Below are positions 54,007 through 62,186 of a stretch of 64,000 bases of DNA, piece by piece. The translations under genes and the position numbers were made by a program. The stretch covers positions 62,001 to 126,000 of the forward strand of contig CAMLRS010000007.1 in assembly GCA_946482515.1 (NCBI GenBank), written 5' to 3'. Origin of the DNA: an uncultured Flavobacteriales bacterium (GTDB taxonomy: Bacteria; Bacteroidota; Bacteroidia; Flavobacteriales; Crocinitomicaceae). The notes under the pieces are model-generated. The model ran no database searches. It was not told the DNA's origin and saw only the letters and a program-made list of their open reading frames with translations. How positions within the stretch are numbered: position 1 is the first letter of the stretch; each line of letters begins with the position of its first letter.

Positions 54007-55013
54007 CAGCTGATAATCGAGTAATCGCTCAAGCTCAAATCGCGGGCCAAACCTTTGTACTTGGCGTGTGAGCCGAGCATGGAATTCTGAAGGTTGGCAT
54101 CAACGATGATGGCGTGATGCTGCAAGATACTGTTTTTTATGATGGAATTGGTTACCACTGAGCCTTTTCCGAGCGAAACGTGCGGCCCCACAACGGAATT
54201 TTCCAGCACGACATCTTCGCCCAGGTAGCACGGTGGAATGATCACCGAATTGATCATTTTGGCAGAAGGATCTACCAGCGGCAGTTTCTTCTCGTGGTCA
54301 TATTCCAGCACGCGCTGGTTGGTGAGCACGGTTACTTCTTTGTTTCCGCAGTCGAGCCATTCTTCGACTTCACCCGGCTTGAAGCGCTTGCCTTTTTCCG
54401 TGAGGCGGCGCAGCGCATCCGGCAACTGGTATTCGCCGTCCTTGATCAGTCCGTTTTCGATCAGGTAATGCAGCTCTTTGCGCAGCGCACCACCGTCCTT
54501 GAAATAATAAATGCCGATCATCGCCAGGTCGGAAACGAAGTTTTTTGGCTTCTCTACGAAGTCGATGATCTCGTCTTGTTCGTTCATTTTGATCACACCA
54601 AAAGCGCTCGGATCTTCGATCTGTTTTACCCACAGGATGCCGTCGGCTTCCGGATCGATCTTGAAGTTGGCGCGGAAAAGTGTATCGGCAAAAGCGACCA
54701 CCACAGGACCGTCGAGCAGTTTCTCGGCACACAACACGGCGTGAGCGGTTCCGAGTGGTTTGTCCTGGTAAAAAATACGGCCTTTTGCTCCGAGCTTGCG
54801 GGCTACTTCGATGAGCTCCTGCTCGATTTCCGGACCGAAGTCGCCGATTACGAACCCAATTTCTTCAATCGGCTCGCTGCATACTTCGGCGATGTCTTCC
54901 ACCAGGCGGTGAACGATCGGTTTTCCACCAACTGGTACCAGCGGTTTTGGAACGGTGAGCGTATGTGGTCGAAGGCGGCTTCCACGGCCAGCCATTGGAA
55001 CGATGATCTTCAT
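54006..55013 (-). CDS. Sugar-phosphate nucleotidyltransferase with hexapeptide domain
   Basis: 335 residues. N-terminal nucleotidyltransferase: MAGRGSRLRPHTLTVPKPLVPVGGKPI and FADTLF; C-terminal left-handed beta-helix repeats (NSVIIPPCYLGEDVVLENSVVGPHVSLGKGSVVTNSIIKNSILQHHAIIVDA). Forms NDP-sugars for envelope polysaccharide; exact sugar unknown. A 58-bp hairpin lies between it and dut. Confidence 0.9.
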   Translation of the reverse strand: MKIIVPMAGRGSRLRPHTLTVPKPLVPVGGKPIVHRLVEDIAEVCSEPIEEIGFVIGDFGPEIEQELIEVARKLGAKGRIFYQDKPLGTAHAVLCAEKLLDGPVVVAFADTLFRANFKIDPEADGILWVKQIEDPSAFGVIKMNEQDEIIDFVEKPKNFVSDLAMIGIYYFKDGGALRKELHYLIENGLIKDGEYQLPDALRRLTEKGKRFKPGEVEEWLDCGNKEVTVLTNQRVLEYDHEKKLPLVDPSAKMINSVIIPPCYLGEDVVLENSVVGPHVSLGKGSVVTNSIIKNSILQHHAIIVDANLQNSMLGSHAKYKGLARDLSLSDYSIIS

Positions 55014-55025
55014 AAAGCGTTTTTT

Positions 55026-55083
55026 AGTGAATAGTAAACAGGGAATGGGAAATAGAGTGCCTATTTCCTTTTACCTATTCACT
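55026..55083. repeat. 58-bp hairpin between dut and the nucleotidyltransferase
   Basis: Outer stem AGTGAATAG (55026-55034) / CTATTCACT (55075-55083); inner stem GGAAATAG (55048-55055) / CTATTTCC (55061-55068). Within an otherwise tight minus-strand operon, so it may attenuate or stabilise transcripts. Confidence 0.6.
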
Positions 55084-55112
55084 ATTTCCTGTTTTTGTTC
55101 AATAGGTTCTTG

Positions 55113-55550
55113 TTATTGCTTTCCGGTGCTGCCGAAGCCGCCCGTTCCGCGTTCTGTTTCCGTTAATGTCGTTGCTTCGGTCCAGCCGGCCTGTGTGTAA
55201 GCTGCTACAACCATTTGCGCAATGCGTTCACCGTTTTCGATCGTGAAAGGCTCCTGTGAAAGGTTTACCAGCAATACGCCGATCTCACCGCGGTAATCGG
55301 CATCGATGGTTCCCGGTGAGTTGAGCACCGTGATGCCATGTTTGAACGCCAGTCCGCTTCGTGGACGAATCTGCACTTCGTATCCTTCCGGAATTTCGAA
55401 AAACAAACCGGTCGGAATGAGCCGTCTTTCCAGTGGCTGGAGGATAACCGCTTCGGTAAGGTTGGCGCGCAGGTCCATTCCCGCCGACGACGGTGTGGCG
55501 TAAGAAGGAAGATCGTGCGGTGAAGTATTCCTGACTTTGATGTGGATCAT
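55113..55550 (-). CDS. dut: dUTP diphosphatase
   Basis: 145 residues. Motifs [38 protein letters not shown] and C-terminal [11 protein letters not shown]. Hydrolyses dUTP to dUMP and pyrophosphate. Its ATG overlaps the gldH stop by 4 bp, as is common in Flavobacteriia. Confidence 0.97.
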   Translation of the reverse strand: MIHIKVRNTSPHDLPSYATPSSAGMDLRANLTEAVILQPLERRLIPTGLFFEIPEGYEVQIRPRSGLAFKHGITVLNSPGTIDADYRGEIGVLLVNLSQEPFTIENGERIAQMVVAAYTQAGWTEATTLTETERGTGGFGSTGKQ

Positions 55551-56029
55551 GGTTGTTGTTTTTCGTCGCGTTCGACCGTATAGCTGATGTCGAGGACTTC
55601 TTTCACGGTTTCTTCCGTAACGCCCTGCTCAAAAGTGAAGGTGTACCAGCCTTTCTGCGGGAATTTGCGGTGAAGGAACTGCAATTGCTGCTCGACGATC
55701 GTGCCTGATTTCTTTCCAGCCCAGGAGCCATCGGGATTAGCGATCACCACTTTCACGGGCTCGCGTCCTGTCTGACCGCCCGGTGTGCGTGAATGGAGGA
55801 AAAACCACAGATCGCTGAACGCATAATCGGTTGTCGTGCGCAGCGTGATGGTGATCGTATAGTACGTGGTCGTATCCGGGATATTGATCTTGAATACGGG
55901 CTTTACGTTCTGTTTCCATTCCCGGTTGGGGAAGGAATAGGATTTGGTATACAGCGGTGTTCCGCCGCACGCATGCAGAAGCCACAGGAAACAACCTGCG
56001 AGTACGATCTTAGTTGCCGCCGCCTTCAT
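55547..56029 (-). CDS. gldH: Gliding motility lipoprotein GldH
   Basis: 160 residues from the ATG at 56029. Lipobox LHAC; GldH features: [52 protein letters not shown] and [37 protein letters not shown]. Needed for surface gliding in Flavobacterium with other Gld proteins. Overlaps ricT end by 20 bp and dut start by 4 bp. An ATG at 56035 is possible. Confidence 0.92.
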   Translation of the reverse strand: MKAAATKIVLAGCFLWLLHACGGTPLYTKSYSFPNREWKQNVKPVFKINIPDTTTYYTITITLRTTTDYAFSDLWFFLHSRTPGGQTGREPVKVVIANPDGSWAGKKSGTIVEQQLQFLHRKFPQKGWYTFTFEQGVTEETVKEVLDISYTVERDEKQQP

Positions 56030-57419
56030 TCGCATTGTTGTTCGGACGCGGTTTGCGTCGGTTATTACGACGACGATTATTTGGTTTGCTTCCGCCCTCA
56101 GCATTGGCTTCCGGAGCGGCCTGCTGACCACCTTCTTTGGCTGCTTCAGGTCGTGGACGGTTATCCGGTCGACGCTGTTTTTGCTGCGGTTTCTGCTCGC
56201 CTTGTTTTGCTGCGGGCTGATTCGGTTTGTTTCCGCCTTTATTCGCCGATTGCTCGGCCGCAGGTGCGCTTCCTTCCGGTCTTGAACCTAATGGTTTTTT
56301 CTTCTTTTTGCGCTTTTTGCCTTTGGCGAAGTTGCTGTCGAAACGATTCAAGGAATCCTGGCCGTCAACGTTGTCGTAGTCCGGCTCGCGCACTTCGATT
56401 TTTTCTTCGTAATCTCTCAGCTCGGCCGGTTTCTTCCCTTTGGCGTTCATTTGCGCTACTTCGCGTACGCGCTCCGGTGAAAGAGCTACCAGTCCGCTGC
56501 CGCCTTCGCCTTCGTAGGTGAACCACATCTGGCGTTTGAACACGTCGGTTTTGATATGGTATGCCATGCCTTTTTCCGTTTGCAGCTTGGTATCGCTGGT
56601 TGGGAAGCTTTTGATGGCTTCGAGGTACATATCGAGCTCGTAATTGAGGCAGCATTTGAGTTTGCCACACTGTCCGGCCAATTTTTGCGGGTTCAGTGAA
56701 AGCTGCTGGTAGCGCGCTGCGGATGTGGAAACGGAACGGAAATCCGTGAGCCAGGTAGAGCAGCACAATTCACGGCCACAAGAACCGATCCCACCCAATC
56801 GCTGGGCTTCCTGGCGTGAACCGATCTGGCGCATTTCCACGCGGATCTTGAATTTATCCGCCATGTCCTTGATCAGCTGACGGAAGTCTACACGGCCTTC
56901 AGCAGTGTAGTAAAACGTTGCTTTGGTCAGATCGCCCTGGTATTCCACGTCGGAAATTTTCATTTCCAGACCGATGTTCACCGCAAGCGTGCGGGAACTG
57001 AACATCACTTCGGATTCCAGCGAACGGGCTTTGACCCATTTGTCGATATCTTCCTGACCGGCGATGCGGATAAGCTTCCGCGTCTCCATCGGTTTTAAAT
57101 TCGGCGCTTTTTTCTTGACCTGTATCCTGGCGAGCTCACCCGTTACGGAAACGACACCCACGTCGTAACCCGGGCTTGCTTCTACAACTACGACGTCGCC
57201 TACTTGCAGCGACAGGTTTTTGGAATTGCGGTAGAACGCTTTGCGGCTGTTCTTGAACCGGACTTCAATTATATCGTAAGGAGCTTGACCTGAAGGCAAT
57301 TGCATGTTTGCCAGCCAGTCGAATACTCCGAGTTTGTTGCATCCGCCAGAACTACAGGTTCCATTGCTTTTACAGCCGCGGGGCGTGCCGCCGCCACTAC
57401 TACATGAGGAACAACCCAT
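56010..57419 (-). CDS. ricT: PSP1-domain protein (RicT-like)
   Basis: 469 residues. Cys-rich N terminus (CSSCSSGGGTPRGCKSNGTC), central PSP1 domain with the GSCGRELCCSTW and AGQCGKLKCCLNYE Cys pairs, probably coordinating an Fe-S cluster as in Bacillus RicT, and a C-terminal 120-residue tail rich in Lys, Asn, Pro and Gln (disordered, RNA-binding-like). RicT acts with RicA/RicF in mRNA processing; here next to gldH and holB as usual in Bacteroidota. The tail is longer than in Bacillus. Confidence 0.9.
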   Translation of the reverse strand: MGCSSCSSGGGTPRGCKSNGTCSSGGCNKLGVFDWLANMQLPSGQAPYDIIEVRFKNSRKAFYRNSKNLSLQVGDVVVVEASPGYDVGVVSVTGELARIQVKKKAPNLKPMETRKLIRIAGQEDIDKWVKARSLESEVMFSSRTLAVNIGLEMKISDVEYQGDLTKATFYYTAEGRVDFRQLIKDMADKFKIRVEMRQIGSRQEAQRLGGIGSCGRELCCSTWLTDFRSVSTSAARYQQLSLNPQKLAGQCGKLKCCLNYELDMYLEAIKSFPTSDTKLQTEKGMAYHIKTDVFKRQMWFTYEGEGGSGLVALSPERVREVAQMNAKGKKPAELRDYEEKIEVREPDYDNVDGQDSLNRFDSNFAKGKKRKKKKKPLGSRPEGSAPAAEQSANKGGNKPNQPAAKQGEQKPQQKQRRPDNRPRPEAAKEGGQQAAPEANAEGGSKPNNRRRNNRRKPRPNNNANEGGGN

Positions 57420-57752
57420 AGTTTGTTGAATTTGGGTTTAAAAATACGAAGGAATGCACAAAGGACAATTGCCCGGGGGAATTAATTGTCCAATGGGTGT
57501 TGTCAATTTCGGAGGGAATGACGATTGGCTCGTAGGAATTTCATCAACTTCCTTCTGCAAGCCCCATTTTTGCTGGGGCGTCTAAATATCTAGAATTCTA
57601 GAACTCCCGAATTTTGAAATTCCAGAATTTCAACCGGACATTTCGTTCTTACACTTGTAAGCCTTGTTTTTACTGAGATACCGAAATATTGCGATCCGCC
57701 GCGGCGGACTAAAATTATCAAATTTTAATGGCGGTGGAATTAAACGCTTTTG
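57420..57752. other. Non-coding gap with short palindromes
   Basis: 333 bp between ricT start and holB end. It holds hairpin GCCCCA/TGGGGC (57561-57579), palindrome TCTAGAATTCTAGA (57589-57602), inverted repeat TGAAATTCCAGAATTTCA (57615-57632) and TCCGCCGCGGCGGA (57695-57708). A minus-strand TATTTTTA about 33 nt before ricT may be its promoter. No gene. Confidence 0.6.
57695..57708. repeat. Palindrome TCCGCCGCGGCGGA
   Basis: Identical to the palindrome replacing the D-arm in the tRNA-Ser fragment at 1975-1988. Confidence 0.7.
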
Positions 57753-58868
57753 TTATGCCTTGTGAATGTAGCGCATCACCTGGAAACACAGCTGCGTAAA
57801 CAACAGCTTGGCATGTGCGTTTCGCTCGATATGATAATGCGCATCGTTGAACAGTTGCATGAATTCAATGGCGTTGTTGTTGCTGATGAAGCGTGAGAAA
57901 TTCTTCAGAAAATCGCTTTCTTCCTGGGAAACACGTGTCAGCATTTCCTGTGTGTAGTTTTTCAGCAGGCTTTGGCGCACCATGTGGAGTGCGTATTTCA
58001 GGAATTGCTTCTGACCTTCACGGGTGCGCTCGGTGATGGCATCCGTCCAGTCGAGCATGAGGCTCACATCTTTCTTGAAGCAAACGCGCATGAGCTGGAT
58101 GAACAATTCCCGGTTGCGCTCGTTGTCTTCCTGTTCGCCGAGTGACAGCATTGCCTCCCTGAAATCGCCATCGCTGAGTGAAGCAACACTAGCCGCCGTA
58201 TTCCGTGGAATTCCGCGCTGCTCCAATCCCAGCTGCACACTGTCGACCGAAAGCATAGGGACTTTGACGATCTGCGTACGCGAAAGAATGGTGGTCAATA
58301 ATTTGTCCTGCGCTTCGGCAAGCAGGATGAACAAGGTTTTCGGAGCCGGCTCTTCGAGGATTTTCAGAAGCTTGTTGGCGCAATCGGCGTTCATTTCCTC
58401 GGCCATCCATATGATCATCACTTTGTAGCCGCCTTCAAACGATTTGAGGTTGAGCTTTTTGATGATCTCAAGGCTTTCATCCACACCGATCACTGGCTTG
58501 CGCTCGTTCGTATCGATGCGTTTCGTCCATTCGTACAGGTCGAAATAGGGCTGCGTTCGCACTTGTGTACGCCAGTCGTTGAGGAAGGCATCCGATTTTT
58601 TGGCAATGGCCAGTACGGTCGGGAAGGAAAAATGCAGATCGGGGTGTTGCAGCTCGGTTACCTTCCGACAGGCCGCACATTCGCCGCAACTATCGGTTTC
58701 CTGGCGGTTTTCACAGAACAGGTATTGCACGAAAGCCAGGGCCAGTGGCAGCGATCCGTAACCCGATTTCCCGAGGAACAGCTGCGCGTGGCTGATCTTT
58801 CCGCTTTGAACTTCGCGCACCAGGTGGTGTTTGAGTTCTTCCTGACCGATAACTGATGAGAATTGCAC
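57753..58868 (-). CDS. holB: DNA polymerase III delta' subunit
   Basis: 371 residues starting with GTG at 58868 (M)QFSSVIGQEELKHHLVREVQSGKISHAQLFLG. P-loop region is degenerate (GKSGYGSLP), zinc-binding Cys (CGECAAC) present, and SRTQ...LLKILEEPAPKTLFILLAE. Clamp-loader component. A longer frame to 58973 reads into the TIR element (58929-59061) and is rejected; a -7 box ends 4 nt before the GTG. Confidence 0.93.
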   Translation of the reverse strand: MQFSSVIGQEELKHHLVREVQSGKISHAQLFLGKSGYGSLPLALAFVQYLFCENRQETDSCGECAACRKVTELQHPDLHFSFPTVLAIAKKSDAFLNDWRTQVRTQPYFDLYEWTKRIDTNERKPVIGVDESLEIIKKLNLKSFEGGYKVMIIWMAEEMNADCANKLLKILEEPAPKTLFILLAEAQDKLLTTILSRTQIVKVPMLSVDSVQLGLEQRGIPRNTAASVASLSDGDFREAMLSLGEQEDNERNRELFIQLMRVCFKKDVSLMLDWTDAITERTREGQKQFLKYALHMVRQSLLKNYTQEMLTRVSQEESDFLKNFSRFISNNNAIEFMQLFNDAHYHIERNAHAKLLFTQLCFQVMRYIHKA

Positions 58869-58872
58869 GGCA

Positions 58873-58880
58873 TAAAAGTA
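58873..58880 (-). promoter_or_regulatory. -7 box 4 nt before GTG of holB
   Basis: Minus-strand TACTTTTA, TGCC spacer, GTG at 58868. Confidence 0.6.
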
Positions 58881-58928
58881 ACTGGAATCTCGTAAACTCT
58901 GCCAAGTCAATGCCGGATTATGCATTTC

Positions 58929-59061
58929 CCGCGAATACACGAATTTACGCGAAGCTTTTATGGGGTCATACATGAAAATGGGCGCGAATAGCTGTCAGCT
59001 TAGCTGACAGTTTGTGGAGATTCGCATGAATATCGATGGTTGTGCATTCGTGTATTCGTGG
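58929..59061. repeat. TIR element (CGCGAATACACGAAT), copy 4
   Basis: 133 bp; left arm at 58929-58944, right arm ATTCGTGTATTCGTGG at 59046-59061, centre palindrome CTGTCAGCTTAGCTGACAG (58992-59010). In the divergent gap between holB and the coiled-coil gene. Confidence 0.75.
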
Positions 59062-59171
59062 GCGAAATATACCCATATCCCAAACAAGGAATCAGCGAAT
59101 AAAGCCTCTGCAAAATAATCGTTGGTTGGATGGCACCGAATTTGTATTTTGCATTCGTCAAAAACGAGACT

Positions 59172-59834
59172 ATGAAAACTATTGCACTAATTGCCGCTAT
59201 GGCCGCTACAACTTTCTTTTACGGCCAGGAAGTAAAAACCAATGAAGAAAATGTGAGCTTTTCCAACGGGACACACAATGCGATTGTGGTGACCATTCCC
59301 TACGGAAACAAAGATGTTGTTGAAAAAGAGCTGAAGTCAGAACTCAAAGACTGGGGTGGAAAGTTCAACAGCTCTAAAGGTGAAATGCAGGCGATGGGTG
59401 CTTCTTCCAAAGCCATGGGCAACAAAATCTACGATGGTTATGCGAAGATCATTTCAGAGAATGAGAAAGAAATCCGTGTAGCTTTTGCGATCGATCTTGG
59501 AGGTGCTTACCTCGACAGCCGTCAGCACAACGATCAATACAAGGTGATGAACGAGCGCATCAAAAAATTCGGTAAAAATGCTGCTAATGAAAGCATTAAC
59601 GAGGAAATTGCCGTTGAAGCGAAAGTCCTGAAAGAGTTGGAAGGCAATAAAAGCGATCTCGAAAAGTCGATCGAAGAATCCAAGAAGGACATCGAAGATT
59701 ACAAAAAGCGCATCGCCGAAGAAGAGCAGAAAATCAAGGACAACGAAGCTGCTTTGACCAAAAAAGGCGAAGAAATCACCACGCAGACTTCCAAATTGGG
59801 AGATGTGGAGAAAAAGAAAAAGGCGATTAATTAA
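59172..59834 (+). CDS. Secreted coiled-coil protein
   Basis: 220 residues from the ATG at 59172. Signal peptide (MKTIALIAAMAATTFFYG), a folded domain (NAIVVTIPYGNKDVVEKELKSELKDWGGKFNSSKGEMQAMGASSKAMGNK...) and a C-terminal coiled coil of about 75 residues (EEIAVEAKVLKELEGNKSDLEKSIEESKKDIEDYKKRIAEEEQKI). Periplasmic; family common in Bacteroidota but without known function. TATTTTGC lies upstream. Confidence 0.8.
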   Translation: MKTIALIAAMAATTFFYGQEVKTNEENVSFSNGTHNAIVVTIPYGNKDVVEKELKSELKDWGGKFNSSKGEMQAMGASSKAMGNKIYDGYAKIISENEKEIRVAFAIDLGGAYLDSRQHNDQYKVMNERIKKFGKNAANESINEEIAVEAKVLKELEGNKSDLEKSIEESKKDIEDYKKRIAEEEQKIKDNEAALTKKGEEITTQTSKLGDVEKKKKAIN

Positions 59835-59837
59835 AAC

Positions 59838-60050
59838 TTCACCACAAAGGAGCAAAGAATCATTGTTCTGCTGTGTTTGTTAAGGAAACAAAGGTAATCT
59901 CAGTGGGATTACGACTTTCCCACCATTAAGCTTACCGAGGAGTATAAAAACGATTTATCAAATTATACTTCGGATGAGAAGAGCACAGCAAAACGCCTTT
60001 GCTGCCTTAAGCAGTATGCCTTAAATTAAATCTTTGCTCCTTTGTGGTGA
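59838..60050. repeat. TIR element (CACCACAAAGGAGCAAAG), copy 2
   Basis: 213 bp bounded by TTCACCACAAAGGAGCAAAG (59838-59857) and CTTTGCTCCTTTGTGGTGA (60032-60050). Exactly fills the gap between convergent genes ending at 59834 and 60056. Right arm also shares GCTTAAGCAGTATGCC-type sequence, inverted, with the 4328 copy. Confidence 0.8.
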
Positions 60051-60055
60051 GACAA

Positions 60056-61288
60056 TTATTCCTTCACAATCCTCTCCCGAATAGCAATCCCATTCCCGGA
60101 AAGCAGGAGCGTATAAACGCCCGCGGAAAGTGATCCGGTACGGATTTCCTGCTGCGGATGCTGCAATGAACCGCTGTCGACAATGGTGCCGGTTGTGGCC
60201 ACGATCTGAAAAGCCGTTATGGCTTCCGGGATCTCTACGGTTAATTGCTGCCCGACAGGATTTGGGTAAAGACGGATGTTCGCTGCGGCCCATTCGTCCA
60301 GTGATACGGTCGATTGAAACGTGACCTGTTTTGTTGTGCTGTCAACACAGCCGTCTTTCCAGGCATAAAGCGTTACGGTGTAGGTGCCTTCTGTGGCATA
60401 AGTGTGAACCGGGTCGGTTTCCGATGAGGTAGAGCCGTCGCCGAAATTCCATTCCACGGAAGTGGCGTTGACAGATGTATTACTGAAATGAACGTCATCA
60501 CCACTGACATCGGATTCAAAATCCGCGTGCAGGTTCCAGGTATTGATCCGCCATTCGGGGAATCGGTTCAGCACTACGGTGTCGACGATTGAGAAGAATT
60601 TGACGGCCGTATCCTGCTGAACGCTCGAATAGAAATCACTGCCTGAAATGTTTTCCTGGAAAATCGTAGCGTAGCACGCCGAAGCGACCAGGAACGAACC
60701 GTTGGCATTGGGATGAATGTCGTTGTAACTGCCGTGCAAGAGCAGGTTCTGGTGCATGCTGTAATAGCGGAAGGCACATTCGCCCGCCGGTATCATTTGC
60801 AAATGCAAACCGTCGGCCATGGCGGTAACGGAATCTTTGATGCGGTCCTGCACGCTGAAATACGTTCCCCAGGTGCTTTCCGATGGTACGCCGTAAGGTA
60901 TTTCGTACAAATAAGCCCTTGCGCAGGGATTGTAGGTATACAGGGAATCCAGCAGCGTTTGTCCGTGGGAAACGGTCTGACTAACCGGGGCCGAAGCTCC
61001 GGCCGATTCACCCGATCCCGGCTGCAAAACAACCACATCCCATTCCTGGCGAAACAGATCGTAGACATTCGGGTCTACAACGTGATGCATAAATCCGGTT
61101 CCGCCCGGAGCATACATGCTTACAGCCGTGGTTTTTCCTTTGCTGGCAGACAGCTCGTGAAACATGGTCGGCATGTCGTTGAAATAGGTGATACTGTTTC
61201 CGATAAACAGGACTTTCAGCGTGTCATCGGAAGCGTGTGCGCCTTGGATCAAGGCAAGGAAAAGGAGGAGCAGTACAGATTTCTTCAT
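60056..61288 (-). CDS. Secreted SGNH-like hydrolase with PKD domain and T9SS domain
   Basis: 410 residues. Signal peptide (MKKSVLLLLFLALIQGAHA); SGNH-like block I FIGNSITYFNDMP with catalytic Ser in GNS, and block V DIHPNANGSFLVA with the Asp-x-x-His-type pair (DIHP); then a PKD domain (about 250-330, WNFGDGSTSSETDPVHTYATEGTYTVTL) and a type A T9SS sorting domain (IRLYPNPVGQQLTVEIP...GVYTLLLSGNGI). Secreted by T9SS and surface anchored; substrate (ester, possibly carbohydrate) unknown. Confidence 0.9.
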   Translation of the reverse strand: MKKSVLLLLFLALIQGAHASDDTLKVLFIGNSITYFNDMPTMFHELSASKGKTTAVSMYAPGGTGFMHHVVDPNVYDLFRQEWDVVVLQPGSGESAGASAPVSQTVSHGQTLLDSLYTYNPCARAYLYEIPYGVPSESTWGTYFSVQDRIKDSVTAMADGLHLQMIPAGECAFRYYSMHQNLLLHGSYNDIHPNANGSFLVASACYATIFQENISGSDFYSSVQQDTAVKFFSIVDTVVLNRFPEWRINTWNLHADFESDVSGDDVHFSNTSVNATSVEWNFGDGSTSSETDPVHTYATEGTYTVTLYAWKDGCVDSTTKQVTFQSTVSLDEWAAANIRLYPNPVGQQLTVEIPEAITAFQIVATTGTIVDSGSLQHPQQEIRTGSLSAGVYTLLLSGNGIAIRERIVKE

Positions 61289-61435
61289 TCGTTTTTACGG
61301 TTTGTGGAGAGTGTAGTAGAAAAAAGATGATCTGTGTTGGTTTCTTAACGAAGGATGTTGTGAATAGTTGCTTTTTACAAAACGAAAAGGGAGATAGTTT
61401 AACCATCTCCCTTGATTCAATCGCTTTGAACGTTA

Positions 61436-61816
61436 TCAATTAAGGTACTCTACAGTGATGAATTTCAGCTCGGTAATGCCGATGTTTTCCAGGTCGTGAA
61501 CAAAGCTTCCTTTTTCCTGGTGATTGTAAAAGGAATGATCGCCGTGATGGTAATTAATGGTGACGACTTTTCCGTCCTGGTATTTGGAGCGCGCAAAGCC
61601 GTTGCTCAGGCAGGTCCAGCTGTAATCGTGATCGTGTCGATGGAAGGGCAGGCGTTGCCCGGGTTGCAAAACGGTGCTCCAGACGCGGACGTCTTCGTTT
61701 TCCATCAGAACGGTTTGTCCGATCTGGTTATTTTCTAAGTGATCCCTTAAGTCGATCAATTGTTCAAGGTCCCAGTCATAAAGGGAACCGTCAGTTTGTA
61801 AAGTGTGGGAGGACAT
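61436..61816 (-). CDS. Cupin-domain protein
   Basis: 126 residues. Cupin motif 1 PGQRLPFHRHDHDYSWTCLS with H-x-H-x-H; motif 2 HGDHSFYNHQEKGSFVHDLEN. Small single-domain cupin, likely metal binding; function unknown. Confidence 0.85.
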   Translation of the reverse strand: MSSHTLQTDGSLYDWDLEQLIDLRDHLENNQIGQTVLMENEDVRVWSTVLQPGQRLPFHRHDHDYSWTCLSNGFARSKYQDGKVVTINYHHGDHSFYNHQEKGSFVHDLENIGITELKFITVEYLN

Positions 61817-62186
61817 GCGGGGTATTAATTGATTAAAACATATGTACGTTGATATTGGTGAATTGGTTGTTCCACATAGCGTTTAGACAGTGGAAGCAGC
61901 CAATGAGGACAGACGGGTGGCTTGCGGGGACCAGACCGTCGATAAGAGCATAACAGGTAATTCGGAATAGGCTGTCTGGTATCGACAATGACCATTTCCT
62001 GGCGGTAAGTTTACAAACATTCGTTTGCATTTTTTGAGGATCAGATCAATTGTCCCGGATTTGTCTAGAGGATAGGAATCCAAGCTTTGGCGTTAATCCT
62101 ACCAGGATTTTCGTGTGTATCTGCCCCTTTTGGAAGGAGCTTTTCTTTGGGATAAAAACTGTATTTTCGCCCGATAACCGCAACAC
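61817..62186. other. Non-coding gap, nothing recognised
   Basis: 370 bp between the cupin and the alpha/beta hydrolase. I see no repeat family, RNA or convincing ORF here, only a promoter-like TATTTTCG about 22 nt before the hydrolase ATG (near 62160-62172). Confidence 0.6.

Noticed and set aside
58869..58973. N-terminal extension of holB
   Set aside because: It reads into the TIR element and has no homology to delta'; the GTG at 58868 fits the family start.
21700..59061. CRISPR array
   Set aside because: Repeats are inverted pairs at distant loci, not tandem direct repeats with spacers.
61833..62083. Two overlapping 65-residue minus-strand frames
   Set aside because: No start context, no similarity, low-complexity-free but random composition; treated as non-coding.
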